Shown piece after piece: positions 16,508 to 25,939 of a DNA stretch of 64,000 nt. The translations under genes were made by a program, and so were the position numbers. The stretch covers positions 1,550,001 through 1,614,000 of the forward strand of contig OZ244915.1 in the NCBI GenBank assembly GCA_965221815.1, in the 5' to 3' direction. Source of the DNA: JAPOXR01 sp965221815. GTDB taxonomy: Bacteria > Pseudomonadota > Alphaproteobacteria > Rhodobacterales > Rhodobacteraceae. Under the pieces are notes generated by a model. It was not told the DNA's origin and ran no database searches. It saw only the letters and a list, made by a program, of their open reading frames with translations. Each line of letters begins with the position of its first letter. The first letter of the stretch is position 1.

Positions 16508-18046
16508 CTAAGCGAACCCATCAGCATATTCGCCGATCGCCTTTTGAATCCGTTCGGCGAGTTCCCCGTCAACCTTGCGGTCATTGTCAGTGATATCGGC
16601 AAGAAGTTCCTTATGATTGGCCCGCAAATATGTCACGAGACCTTCCTCAAATCGCACCACATCACTGATCGCAAGATTATCAAGAAACCCTTGTGTTCCC
16701 GCGTAAATCACACAAACAATTTCGGCATTGGTGAGCGGAGAATACTGTTTCTGCTTCATCAATTCCGTCAGTCGGGCGCCGCGATTGAGCAGTCTCTGCG
16801 TGGCGGCATCCAGATCAGATCCAAATTGCGCAAAAGCCGCCATTTCACGATATTGTGCCAGTTCGAGTTTCACGGTTCCGGCCACGGACTTCATCGCCGA
16901 GGTTTGTGCCGACGAGCCGACCCTCGAGACACTGAGGCCGGTATTCACCGCCGGACGAACCCCTTGATAAAAGAGTTCAGTTTCCAGGAAAATCTGCCCA
17001 TCGGTAATCGAGATCACGTTGGTTGGAATGTAGGCGGAAAGATCACCCGCCTGGGTTTCAATGATCGGCAATGCCGTCAACGATCCTGACCCATTATCCT
17101 CATTCAGCTTCGCCGCACGTTCCAGCAGGCGCGAATGAAGATAGAAGACATCGCCGGGATAGGCTTCCCGACCCGGCGGGCGGCGAAGCAGCAACGACAT
17201 CTGGCGATAGGCAACCGCCTGTTTCGACAAATCATCAAAAATGATCAGTGCATGCCGCCCATTGTCACGAAAATATTCAGCCATCGATGTCGCTGCATAA
17301 GGCGCCAGGAACTGCATTGGTGCCGGGTCGGATGCGGTTGCGGCGACCACAATTGTATAGTCCAGCGCCCCGCTTTCATCGAGTTTCTTGACCAATTGGG
17401 CGACTGTTGAACGTTTTTGCCCGATCGCGACATAGACACAGTAAAGTTTACGGGATTCATCCTCCTTCGCAGCATCGTTGTAGATTTTCTGGTTGAGAAT
17501 GGTATCAAGAGCCAGAGCCGTCTTGCCGGTCTGCCTGTCACCGATAATCAATTCCCGCTGCCCGCGCCCAATCGGAATCATGGCGTCGACCGATTTGAGC
17601 CCGGTCGCCATCGGTTCGTGCACCGAACGCCGCGGAATGATTCCGGGCGCCTTGACATCAGCCACCGCACGCGTTGTCGTATCAATCGGTCCCTTATTGT
17701 CGATCGGATTGCCCAACGCATCGACAACACGACCGAGCAATTCATTGCCCACCGGCACGTCAACGATTGACTCCGTCCGTTTGACTTGATCGCCTTCGCG
17801 AATATTTCGGTCATCGCCAAAAATAACAACGCCGACATTATCCGATTCCAGGTTCAGGGCCATACCGCGAATGCCACCTGGAAATTCAACCATCTCACCA
17901 GCTTGAACATTGTCAAGTCCATAAACCCGTGCGATGCCATCCCCGACACTGAGGACCCGGCCAACTTCTGCGACCTCGGCTTCTTGTCCGAAATTCTTAA
18001 TTTGATCCCTGAGAATGGCGGAGATTTCCGCGGCTTCGATTCCCAT
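16508..18046 (-). CDS. atpA: F1F0 ATP synthase alpha subunit
   Basis: Regulatory/structural alpha subunit of F1, 512 residues. It shows VLSVGDGIARVYGLDNVQAGEMVEFPGG, the nucleotide P-loop GDRQTGKTALALD, the DDLSKQAVAYRQMSLLLRRPPGREAYPGDVFYLHSRLLERAAK block and PAVNTGLSVSRVGSSAQ. Its ATG directly follows the atpH stop (TAG-ATG), a sign of translational coupling. Confidence 0.98.
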   Translation of the reverse strand: MGIEAAEISAILRDQIKNFGQEAEVAEVGRVLSVGDGIARVYGLDNVQAGEMVEFPGGIRGMALNLESDNVGVVIFGDDRNIREGDQVKRTESIVDVPVGNELLGRVVDALGNPIDNKGPIDTTTRAVADVKAPGIIPRRSVHEPMATGLKSVDAMIPIGRGQRELIIGDRQTGKTALALDTILNQKIYNDAAKEDESRKLYCVYVAIGQKRSTVAQLVKKLDESGALDYTIVVAATASDPAPMQFLAPYAATSMAEYFRDNGRHALIIFDDLSKQAVAYRQMSLLLRRPPGREAYPGDVFYLHSRLLERAAKLNEDNGSGSLTALPIIETQAGDLSAYIPTNVISITDGQIFLETELFYQGVRPAVNTGLSVSRVGSSAQTSAMKSVAGTVKLELAQYREMAAFAQFGSDLDAATQRLLNRGARLTELMKQKQYSPLTNAEIVCVIYAGTQGFLDNLAISDVVRFEEGLVTYLRANHKELLADITDNDRKVDGELAERIQKAIGEYADGFA

Positions 18047-18607
18047 CTATTCGGCCTCTTTCAATGCGTTCTTGAGGTTTTTCAGTTTTGTTCTCACGGT
18101 GGAGTCCACGAAACGCGATCCGAGGCGCGCCGTGATACCGCCAATAAGGCTTGTGTCAACCCGGACTTCGAACCGGACATTTTTCCCCGAAACATCGCGC
18201 AAGACGTCCTGGAGGTCCGAGATCTCCTCCGCGGTCAGATCCCGGGCCGCCACGATGTCTGCAGTCATGGTCCCGTGATGCGTATCAAGCAGCGATTCGA
18301 GATGGTCCACCATTGCCGGAAGTGCAAAGAGCCGGCGTTTCAAAGCCATTAAAGCCACACAATTATGCATGAGTTGGCCAAGCCCGATCCGTTTGGAAAT
18401 TGCCGTGACTGCCGAAGCCATTTCACTCCGCGTGTAGACTGGAGAGGTAATCAACTGTCTGAATCCGCCATCTGCATTCAACAGGCTGCGCACTCCGGAA
18501 ATATCATTCGGAAGGGATTCGATATTCCCTTCGTCAAGAGCCAACTCAAACAGTGCGGCGGCATAGCGGCCCGCAATGCCGGACGTTACAGAAACGCTTT
18601 CGGTCAA
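18047..18607 (-). CDS. atpH: F1F0 ATP synthase delta subunit
   Basis: Delta subunit of the peripheral stalk, first gene of the F1 operon. A TTG start at 18607 is chosen: GAGG lies about nine bases upstream, the protein then begins with TESVSVTSGIAGRYAAALFELA as in homologues, and its length (186) is normal. The longer frame to 18703 adds an unrelated leader. The C-terminal block DTSLIGGITARLGSRFVDSTVRTKLKNLK is diagnostic. Its stop abuts the atpA start. Confidence 0.94.
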   Translation of the reverse strand: MTESVSVTSGIAGRYAAALFELALDEGNIESLPNDISGVRSLLNADGGFRQLITSPVYTRSEMASAVTAISKRIGLGQLMHNCVALMALKRRLFALPAMVDHLESLLDTHHGTMTADIVAARDLTAEEISDLQDVLRDVSGKNVRFEVRVDTSLIGGITARLGSRFVDSTVRTKLKNLKNALKEAE

Positions 18608-18880
18608 AAGTAGCAACCTCGAAAAATGACTCTGGCACCTTGGCTCATGTGCAATGGCAAAACCACGATTGGTCGCAGTTTCTTCGCAATTGCGAAAGCG
18701 CACTTAGTCGAGACGGGGACAATTGGCAAGGTGTCCGCCGGAGCAACAAGCAATTGCCCCACGTCATTAGTCTGTTCTGGTGCCTTGGTAAAGAGTTATC
18801 GGCACGATACGCCGGCCTTCAGCATGATGTACGGGGAATGATTTCCCGGATTGCGCGCAGCGCAAGATCGGCGAGCATCA

Positions 18881-19663
18881 TCACATCAAGGTGTCGAAAC
18901 CGTTGTGATCGCGGTTTGAAACGGGTCGTGTCCCCGGTGCAGCCATTCCTTCCAACGCTTTCAGTTTGCTGGCCACTGTTTCTGCAAGAGGTGGTCTATG
19001 CGGTTGAAAAACACGTTTATTCACCTCAGCCAACAAGACCCCGCCGGCAAAGCGAAACGCATAGCGGCTTCCCGTTCTTTCCAATAACTGCGCCATGCGT
19101 ATCCAGAATCTGTGTTCACTCGGTGGTGCGAATAGTGCCGCGCGAATCGCGATGACACCAAATCGTCGGTGGCCCAGCAATCTGGTGAGTTGACTCGCCG
19201 TAAAAGGACGGCCTGAGCCAAAGGGTGTGAGATCACGTCTGGCCCAAATTCCCGCACGGTTGGGAACGATAATCAGCGCGCGTCCCTCCGGCGCAAGGAC
19301 ACGCCAGCATTCATCGAGTACACTTGCCGCATTCAGGCTGGTTTCCAACCCGTGCATCATTACGATTCTGTCAGCCATTCCCGTGGTCAATGGCCATTCT
19401 GATTCGTGCGTCAGCACTGTTGTAACGGGTCCATTGACCGGCCACGCCAATGCGCCCTGACGCTCCGGCATCAGTGAGATCAAGCGTGCGCAGCGTTTGA
19501 TGACCGGTTTGCAGACGGGTGGTGTATAGCCAAAACCGACCACAGTCATTCCCTGTAAATCATCCCAGGTCTCCGCCACCCGTCGCGTCAACTGTCGGGT
19601 GGCAAAGCGTCCCAGCGCTGCCCGTCGATAAAAATTCTCGATTTCCAAAACATCTGGATGCAT
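18881..19663 (-). CDS. Class I SAM-dependent methyltransferase
   Basis: Probable methyltransferase of 260 residues. It begins HPDVLEIENFYRRAALGRFATRQL, has a degenerate SAM loop (VVGFGYTPPV in place of the usual GCGTG type), and includes ADRIVMMHGLETSLNAASVLDECWRVLAPEGRALIIVPNRAGIWARRDLTPFGSGRPF. This form, next to and divergent from gloB, is familiar from Alphaproteobacteria. The substrate is unknown. Only 65 bases separate its start from gloB, so the two promoters must overlap. Confidence 0.8.
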   Translation of the reverse strand: MHPDVLEIENFYRRAALGRFATRQLTRRVAETWDDLQGMTVVGFGYTPPVCKPVIKRCARLISLMPERQGALAWPVNGPVTTVLTHESEWPLTTGMADRIVMMHGLETSLNAASVLDECWRVLAPEGRALIIVPNRAGIWARRDLTPFGSGRPFTASQLTRLLGHRRFGVIAIRAALFAPPSEHRFWIRMAQLLERTGSRYAFRFAGGVLLAEVNKRVFQPHRPPLAETVASKLKALEGMAAPGTRPVSNRDHNGFDTLM

Positions 19664-19728
19664 GACAGTATTGTCTACGTTAAATGCTCAATCGACAACA
19701 GATCTATTGCAATAATCTAGGCCCGACC

Positions 19729-20490
19729 ATGCAACCTGAAATTGTGACCATTCCATGTCTCAGCGATAACTACGCCTATTTGATTCACAATCCCAAGAAC
19801 GGTGAGACTGCGGCTATTGACGTCCCTGAGGCACGCCCTGTCCGCGACGAACTTCAGCGCCGTCACTGGACCCTCAATGCGATTCTCATTACGCACCATC
19901 ACAGTGACCATATTGATGGGGTCAGTGAACTGCGCAAGATTTGCGATGGCCATGTCATTGGCAGTCAAAACGACTCGGCCCGCCTGCCTCCACTCGATAG
20001 AGCGATCAGTGACGAAGAGAGTTTCTGGGTTTGCGGGCTGCCGGTCAAATCTGTGCCGGCATATGGGCACACAATTGGACATCTTGCCTATCTCTTTGAA
20101 AATGCCGTATTCACAGGTGATTCACTCATGGTAATGGGATGTGGCCGATTGTTCGAGGGAACCCCTGAAATGATGTGGGATACGCTCTGTCGACTCTCTC
20201 AGCTAGCGGGGGAAACCCTGATTTGCTCGGGTCACGAATATACCGAAGCCAACACTAGGTTCGCTCTCACCGTGGATCCCGAAAATGACGATCTCGTGGC
20301 ACGACAGGACGCGATCCGGCGTGCGCGACAGGCAGGACGGGCAACTGTCCCGGCGAAATTATCGCTTGAATGTGCGACCAATCCATTTCTGCGCGCCGGG
20401 AATCCGTCGATTAAACGTGCCGCCGGGATGCCAGCGGCTTCGGATCTGGAGATGTTTGCCGAACTGCGCCGACGCAAGGACAACTTTTAG
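19729..20490 (+). CDS. gloB: Hydroxyacylglutathione hydrolase (glyoxalase II)
   Basis: Hydrolyses S-lactoylglutathione to lactate and glutathione in methylglyoxal detoxification; cytoplasmic metallo-beta-lactamase fold. The ATG at 19729 gives MQPEIVTIPCLSDNYAYLIHN, the normal N-terminus; an upstream ATG adds 15 unrelated residues. The metal-binding THHHSDHIDG, the AYGHTIGHLAYLFE histidines, FTGDSLMVMGCGRLFEG and CSGHEYT are present, as is the C-terminal ECATNPFLRAG substrate region. Length is 253, typical. An ISKra4 element begins 116 bases downstream. Confidence 0.95.
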   Translation: MQPEIVTIPCLSDNYAYLIHNPKNGETAAIDVPEARPVRDELQRRHWTLNAILITHHHSDHIDGVSELRKICDGHVIGSQNDSARLPPLDRAISDEESFWVCGLPVKSVPAYGHTIGHLAYLFENAVFTGDSLMVMGCGRLFEGTPEMMWDTLCRLSQLAGETLICSGHEYTEANTRFALTVDPENDDLVARQDAIRRARQAGRATVPAKLSLECATNPFLRAGNPSIKRAAGMPAASDLEMFAELRRRKDNF

Positions 20491-20606
20491 CGCATCGCAC
20501 GTGCCGGCGAGAGCCTGGCGTTGCCAAATCCATCAGGCTCCCTGTCATCCTGACATGATACGCGGGAAGGCAGGCGGCAATTGAGGATCTGTCGCTCCGC
20601 TCTTGG

Positions 20607-22279
20607 GGGAGTGGTTCTCGTATGGCGGACTCGTAAATTTTCAACCTGTTGAAAATGCGTGGTTTTTGGAATCCTGATGGCGGGCGTTTGGGTGGTTTGG
20701 CGGAATTTTTGGAAAAATCCCGGAATTTGACCCGATCGGGGTGAAGTTGTTGGGTGTGTCTGCCGGATCGGGTCGAGTGTTCCAGGACGAAAATTCTCCA
20801 TGATGGAGACGTATGAGACGGAACACGCGGATGACCAATCGACACTCTGACATCTCTGTTGCCAAGACCGATACGGACAGAGCGCAGGTGCGGCAGCGGA
20901 TCGCGGACACCCTGCAGGCCGCGGCGACGCAGTTGCAGGACACGGGGCTCAAAGAGGATCTGGCCCGCTTGTTTCGGGAGGATCCGCATCAGGCGGCGCT
21001 CGATGATCATGGGGACCGGTTGCAGATTGATGGGAAAAGTGATCGCCAGGTGGCGGCCTCGTCGGGTCAGGCGACGACCCTGTTCGGGACCGTGACCTTT
21101 CCGCGGGCGCGGTCTCGCCCGTCCGGCACGGGGCCGTCCGTGGTGCCGACAGAGCAGGTCCTGGGCCTGACCACGGGTGGGGACGGGCGCGGCGGTCGGT
21201 CTCTCGGCGGCGATCATGGCCAGCCTGCCGGCACGGGATGGGGCGGATCTGTGGCAACGGATCTGTGGTGCGGGTCCCGCAACGCGCAGTCTGATCCGCC
21301 TGACGGCCGAGGTGGGGCCGGAATTTGAGGATCAGGCCGATGATCGGCTGGAAGAGGTACGGGGCGACGAGAGCCGGCATGATGATGCGGTGGCCCTGCG
21401 GGTCTCGCTGGATGGCACGATGCTGCGGATGCCTGCGGAAGAGCGGGATGGACAGGCTGATGAACATGGCTGGCGTGAGGCCGCCTGCGGCGTTGTGGCC
21501 CAACAGGGCAGCGCGGGGACGATGCTGACACAGGGACTTTTGCCCGGCTTCCCGAACCCGGCCAGACCTGTCTGAAACGCCCGATCAGCCAGGAGGTGTG
21601 GCATTGGATGCCGCAGGCGGCCGGGCAAGACAGAGAGTTGAAGATTGTCGCCATCGCCGATGGGGCCCGGGACAACGGGACTTGTCTGGAGAGTTTGACC
21701 CCGGATATCCGGCTCATCGATGTCGGGCAGGCCCGCCAAGTCTCTCAAGGCCGCGGCCGATGCCGCTGATGGGGCCGAGAGTGCCAGGAGCGCAGTATGG
21801 TTCGACACACACAAGGCGATCCTGACAGACGATCCCCATTGCGTGGGCCAGGTGATCGATGCATTGCGATATCTCAAGCGGAAAAGCCCAGGGGCTGGCG
21901 AGATCACCACCGCCATTGGGTCTGTCCGCAGCCACCGCCAGCGGATGCGTGACCAAGCGGCCCGCGATGCCGGCTCTCCCATCGGCAGCGGGGCTGTCGA
22001 GGCGGCAAACACAATGATCGTCAACACCCGGCTCAAGCGCAGCGGCCAACGATGGGGCCGTGCCGGTGGCCAGGGTGTTCTCACTGTCCGGGCCCGGCTC
22101 AAATCAGGACGCTTTGACAACGTCTGGGCCCAACTGACCCACAGACGGCGCCACGCCAGCGCCTGTCCCGTCGCGGCCAACGACAATCGCACGCCTCTCG
22201 CCAAAGTCGCCTGATTCGCCAAATGAAACCGATCAGGAATCAAGCAGGGTCCAAACCCAGCCATAGGGGAATCACTCCC
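20607..22279 (+). mobile_element. ISKra4-family insertion sequence, full copy with 8-bp target duplication
   Basis: A 1673-bp element. The left end reads GGGAGTGGTTCTC and the right end, inverted, GGGAGTGATTCCC (11 of 13 identical). It is flanked by a perfect direct duplication GCTCTTGG at 20599-20606 and 22280-22287. The same ends are found on three shorter relatives in this window (32696, 61553 and 62930). The flanking duplication indicates a fairly recent insertion, although the transposase frame is broken. Confidence 0.85.
20813..22214 (+). pseudogene. ISKra4-family transposase, frameshifted
   Basis: Coding similarity runs through the IS but changes phase at least three times. The N-terminal part (to LFGTVTFPRARSRP..VVPTEQVLGLTTGG) is in one frame, and LSAAIMASLPARDGADLWQRI..VSLDGTMLRMPAEERDG is in the next. 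LPEPGQTCLKRPISQEVWHWMPQ..IVAIADGARDNGTCLESL is back in the first, and the C-terminus (GSPIGSGAVEAANTMIVNTRLKRSGQRWGR) is shifted again. Phase changes lie near 21180, 21530 and 21730. The terminal GSGAVE..RLKRSGQRW block is the ISKra4 hallmark. Alternatives are sequencing indels or programmed shifts, but three are unlikely to be programmed. Confidence 0.75.
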
Positions 22280-22391
22280 GCTCTTGGTGGCGCGCTTGTG
22301 TTTCAACCCGTATCGCCTTATGGTAGCCCCATCTGTGGCGCAGAAGTAACGAGACCCTCGGTGCCGCGCCAAATTTGCTGGAGACGCTACG

Positions 22392-24722
22392 TTGCCACCT
22401 GCATTCTCTCCTGAGTTAGAGAAAGCGATCCATGAGTCAATGAGTCGTGCGCGCGCGCAGCGCAGTGAGTATGTTTCACTTGACCATCTGCTCATCGCAC
22501 TCATTGATGAACCTTCGGCTAATCATGTCATGCAGGCCTGTGGTGTTGATCTTGCCAAACTGAAGGAACGACTCGAACAACATTTTCGTGACGTCCTCCC
22601 TACCGCCAATCCTTTGGATTCTCATGAATCCGAGCCGATGCCGACACCCAGTTTTCACCGTGTGTTGTCGCGTGCCCTTGAACATCTCAAGTCTGCTGGC
22701 CGATCAACCGTGACGGGGGCGAATGTCCTCGTTGCCATTTTTGGCGAACGCAAGAGCACGGCCGTAAAATATCTCAATGATGCCGGGATGACTCGGTACG
22801 ACGCGGTCAACTTCATCTCACATGGAATCGCCAAGAACCCACGCTACCGAACTGCGCCGACCATTGTCGGCGCGGATGCGGCCGACACTGATAACGAGAA
22901 TGATGACAGCGACTCAAAGGGCAAAGAGAATCAGTCAGCACTTGAGAAATTTTGTGTCAATCTGAACGACAAAGCACGTGAAGGTGAGATTGATCCGTTG
23001 GTGGGCCGCGGCAAGGAAGTTGAGCGATGCTTCAAGGTCTTGCTGCGTCGTACCAAAAATAATCCATTGCTGGTGGGTGACCCTGGAGTCGGCAAAACGG
23101 CAATCGTCGAGGGAATCGCCAGACAGATGAGCGAAGACACATCGCCTCAGGCGATGGCAAATACGGTCATCTATTCACTTGACATGGGGGCTTTGTTGGC
23201 AGGTACGCGCTATCGTGGAGACTTTGAAGAGCGGATTAAAGGTGTTCTCAAGGAGATTCAGGAAATTCCACACGCAATTCTCTTCATCGATGAGATCCAT
23301 ACTGTCGTTGGTGCAGGTGCGACCAGCGGCGGATCAATGGATGCCTCAAATCTTCTCAAGCCCAGTCTGCAGGGCGGTGATTTACGTTTCATCGGTTCGA
23401 CAACACATAGAGAATTCAAGAAATATTTTGAAAAAGACCGCGCGCTGTCCCGTCGATTTCAGAAGATTGACGTCAGTGAACCAACGCGGGATGAAACGAT
23501 CGCCATTCTGCGCGGACTCAAGCGACATTATGAAGAGCATCATGAAGTACGTTACACCGAGGAAGCTGTGAAATCAGCGGTGGATCTCAGTGGCCGTTAT
23601 ATCGGTAATCGCCGTTTTCCTGACAAGGCAATTGATGTGATTGATGAGGCCGGCGCAGCGCAGCGCCTGATGCCGCCGTCACGACGGCGCAAGACCATCA
23701 GCCCCAATGAAATCGAAGAAATCGTTGCATTGATGGCACGTATTCCGTCTCGACGCCTGACCCGTGGTGACAGTGAACTTCTGCGTGATCTCGAAACCAA
23801 TTTGAAACATGTGGTTTTTGGTCAGGATGAGGCGATCTCAGCGCTCTCTGCGGCGGTTAAATTGAGTCGTGCCGGTCTGCGCGACGCTGAAAAACCTGTC
23901 GGCTCCTACCTGTTCGCTGGCCCGACTGGCGTGGGCAAGACCGAGTCGGCGCGGCAACTGGCTGACACGCTGGGCGTTGAATTACTGCGTTTTGATATGT
24001 CCGAATATATGGAAAAACACGCTGTCTCTCGTCTTATCGGGGCACCACCTGGCTATGTCGGATTTGACCAAGGGGGCTTATTGACTGACGGTGTGGATGA
24101 AAATCCGCATTGCGTTTTGCTGCTTGATGAAATCGAAAAGGCCCATATCGACGTGACCAATATTTTACTGCAGGTGATGGATCACGGCAAATTGACTGAT
24201 CATTCGGGTCGTACTGTTGATTTTCGCAATGCGGTCTTGATCATGACCACAAATGCCGGGGCTGCCGAACAGGCCAAGGAAGCTGTTGGATTTGCCCGCG
24301 AACGACGCGATGGTGAGGATACCGCTGCGATTGAAAAACTCTTCACCCCGGAATTTCGTAACCGTCTGGATGCGATTATCAGCTTCAAGCCGCTGGGCAT
24401 TGAGACTGTGATGCGCGTTGTCGAGAAGTTTGTTGACCGCCTTGAAGCCCAATTATTTGAACGCAATGTCCAGATTGAATTGACCGAAAATGCCATTCGC
24501 TGGTTGGCAAAACGCGGTTATGATCCCAAGATGGGGGCACGCCCGTTGGAAAGACTCGTGCAAAACGAGATCAAAAAACAACTCGCTGACGAAATTCTCT
24601 TTGGCAGTCTGCAACACGGGGGATTGGTCACAGTCAAGCTCGAGGACGACAAACTCGCACTCGAATTCCAGCAACATAAGCCGAAGCGAATCACCGGACA
24701 GAAGGTCCCGTTGATCACCTGA
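22392..24722 (+). CDS. clpA: ATP-dependent Clp protease ATP-binding subunit ClpA
   Basis: AAA+ unfoldase that feeds substrates to ClpP, 776 residues. N-domain: AFSPELEKAIHESMSRARAQRSEYVSLDHLLIALI. Then an acidic linker (DADTDNENDDSDSKGKEN-like), the first AAA module with GDPGVGKT (about residue 229) and ILFIDEIHTVVGAG, and the second with GPTGVGKT (about 510), LLLDEIEKAH and the GYVGFDQGG loop. The start is TTG with GGAG nine bases before it, and homologues begin with the same MP(x)FSPELE. The gene begins 105 bases after the ISKra4 target duplication. No clpS is adjacent. Confidence 0.96.
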   Translation: MPPAFSPELEKAIHESMSRARAQRSEYVSLDHLLIALIDEPSANHVMQACGVDLAKLKERLEQHFRDVLPTANPLDSHESEPMPTPSFHRVLSRALEHLKSAGRSTVTGANVLVAIFGERKSTAVKYLNDAGMTRYDAVNFISHGIAKNPRYRTAPTIVGADAADTDNENDDSDSKGKENQSALEKFCVNLNDKAREGEIDPLVGRGKEVERCFKVLLRRTKNNPLLVGDPGVGKTAIVEGIARQMSEDTSPQAMANTVIYSLDMGALLAGTRYRGDFEERIKGVLKEIQEIPHAILFIDEIHTVVGAGATSGGSMDASNLLKPSLQGGDLRFIGSTTHREFKKYFEKDRALSRRFQKIDVSEPTRDETIAILRGLKRHYEEHHEVRYTEEAVKSAVDLSGRYIGNRRFPDKAIDVIDEAGAAQRLMPPSRRRKTISPNEIEEIVALMARIPSRRLTRGDSELLRDLETNLKHVVFGQDEAISALSAAVKLSRAGLRDAEKPVGSYLFAGPTGVGKTESARQLADTLGVELLRFDMSEYMEKHAVSRLIGAPPGYVGFDQGGLLTDGVDENPHCVLLLDEIEKAHIDVTNILLQVMDHGKLTDHSGRTVDFRNAVLIMTTNAGAAEQAKEAVGFARERRDGEDTAAIEKLFTPEFRNRLDAIISFKPLGIETVMRVVEKFVDRLEAQLFERNVQIELTENAIRWLAKRGYDPKMGARPLERLVQNEIKKQLADEILFGSLQHGGLVTVKLEDDKLALEFQQHKPKRITGQKVPLIT

Positions 24723-24813
24723 CCACAGTCGAAGTCAATGATCTGACGATTCGCGGCATGCAATGCGCATATCCGTCGATACAAGTTGGGTCTGTCATTT
24801 GTCACACATAACT

Positions 24814-25345
24814 TCAGTGAGGGTTGTGTCCACCGCTCGCGGCGACGGACTCTTTACCTGTCTTGAGGGCGCGATCGACCGACATGCGTGAGATCTTGAG
24901 CGTGCGGCCCATCTACGCCTTGGGCATGTTTTGTACGGCCAGCTCCCGGATCCGGTCCGTGTCGATCTGTTGTTTCTACCCCTGATAAACCCCTTTTGCC
25001 TGGGCAGCATCAATGCCCGCGCGCTGGCGACCCCGGATGAATTTGCGTTCCAGATCGGCGACCCTCCCCAGGACCGTGACCACCAGGCGGCCGAGATCCC
25101 CCGCCCTTGTCACGTCGTGACCAAAAACCTGCAGCGAGGCCCCTTTGCTGTCCCGATCAGGCACCAGGTTGAGCACATCCCGCATGGAGCGGTCGCGCCG
25201 ATCCAGGCGATGGACCACCAGCTCATCCCCGTCCTGCAAGAAGTCGAGGATGGTCTGCAATTCCGTGCGACCGGTGCGGGCGACCCCGGGGACGGTCTCC
25301 ATGTCCATGACCGACCCTGTCCGCTACAACAGATTGACGTGATAT
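24814..25345 (-). pseudogene. Serine recombinase/resolvase remnant with two in-frame TAG codons
   Basis: Minus-strand similarity to Tn3-type resolvases: TELQTILDFLQDGDELVVHRLDRRDRSMRDVLNLV, LGRLVVTVLGRVADLERKFIRGRQRAGIDAAQAKGVYQG, a TAG where Arg is usual, then IDTDRIRELAVQNMPKA, a second TAG, and the helix-turn-helix-like MGRTLKISRMSVDRALK. The N-terminal YxRVS active-site serine segment is absent or out of frame. Two amber codons at otherwise alignable positions and the lost active site make this a pseudogene, unless TAG is read through. Confidence 0.7.
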
Positions 25346-25586
25346 CTGACCGAAATGCACCGCACTGATCGCATTTGTGACAGAACGCGAGACAAAAGTG
25401 CGCAAAATCAAAGGGCAACCACTGAAGTGATTTATGACAAATGACAACCTGCCCTGTAATGAAGCCGGAGAATGCAAATGCGCAGTGAGGAAGATGCGGG
25501 ACGCCGCGTCACCGTCCATGCATAAATCTTCAACACTCTACCGGAGTGGCGAGGCGGGCCTTGGAAGTGGCTCCCCTTGAAAAAAC

Positions 25587-25597
25587 ACCATAATGGT
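25587..25597. promoter_or_regulatory. ACCAT-A-ATGGT palindrome upstream of mqsR
   Basis: A perfect 5+1+5 inverted repeat 15 bases before the mqsR GTG start. It resembles the AACCT..AGGTT operator recognised by MqsA, so autoregulation by the antitoxin is plausible. The call rests on position and symmetry only. Confidence 0.4.
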
Positions 25598-25612
25598 TCT
25601 ATGTGAAGTCTC

Positions 25613-25939
25613 GTGACTGAAAAGCGAAAGCCAACCTATGACCTGGAAGCGATCAAATCGACCTTCAGTCCTGCAAGGAGTCTTAACGCGACCGGTTCGG
25701 CGATCCGCTCAGCTGCAGAGCTTGGGTTTGGACGCGCGGAGATTGTTGAGGTTATCCAGTCCATCGACAGGCGCGACTTTCAGAAGTCGATGACTTCCTA
25801 TGCCGATCATCGCGTGTGGCCGGATGTCTACTACGTGCCCTCAGATGTGGGCGAACTCTATGTGAAGTTCACGGCGGTCGTTGTGAGTGAGTTTTTGTTA
25901 TTGTCCTTTAAGGGGAAAGACAATGACGGGTGCAGTTGA
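25613..25939 (+). CDS. mqsR: MqsR-family toxin (type II toxin-antitoxin)
   Basis: RNase toxin of the RelE fold; the E. coli member cleaves mRNA at GCU/GCA sites. The 108-residue product begins MTEKRKPTYDLEAIKSTF from a GTG. It carries the family blocks AAELGFGRAEIVEVIQSIDRRDFQKSMTSYADHRVWPDVYYVP and GELYVKFTAVVVSEFLLLSFKGK. The conserved KSMT-Y-DH-WQDVY-like core and final SFK are retained, so it is likely functional. It overlaps the antitoxin start by 17 bases. Toxin-first order is that of E. coli mqsRA. Confidence 0.88.
   Translation: MTEKRKPTYDLEAIKSTFSPARSLNATGSAIRSAAELGFGRAEIVEVIQSIDRRDFQKSMTSYADHRVWPDVYYVPSDVGELYVKFTAVVVSEFLLLSFKGKDNDGCS

Noticed and set aside
18845..18870. Hairpins TTGCGC-GCA-GCGCAA and GGGAA-TGAT-TTCCC as a terminator of the methyltransferase gene
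   Set aside because: No T-run follows on the minus strand; stems are short, so not called.
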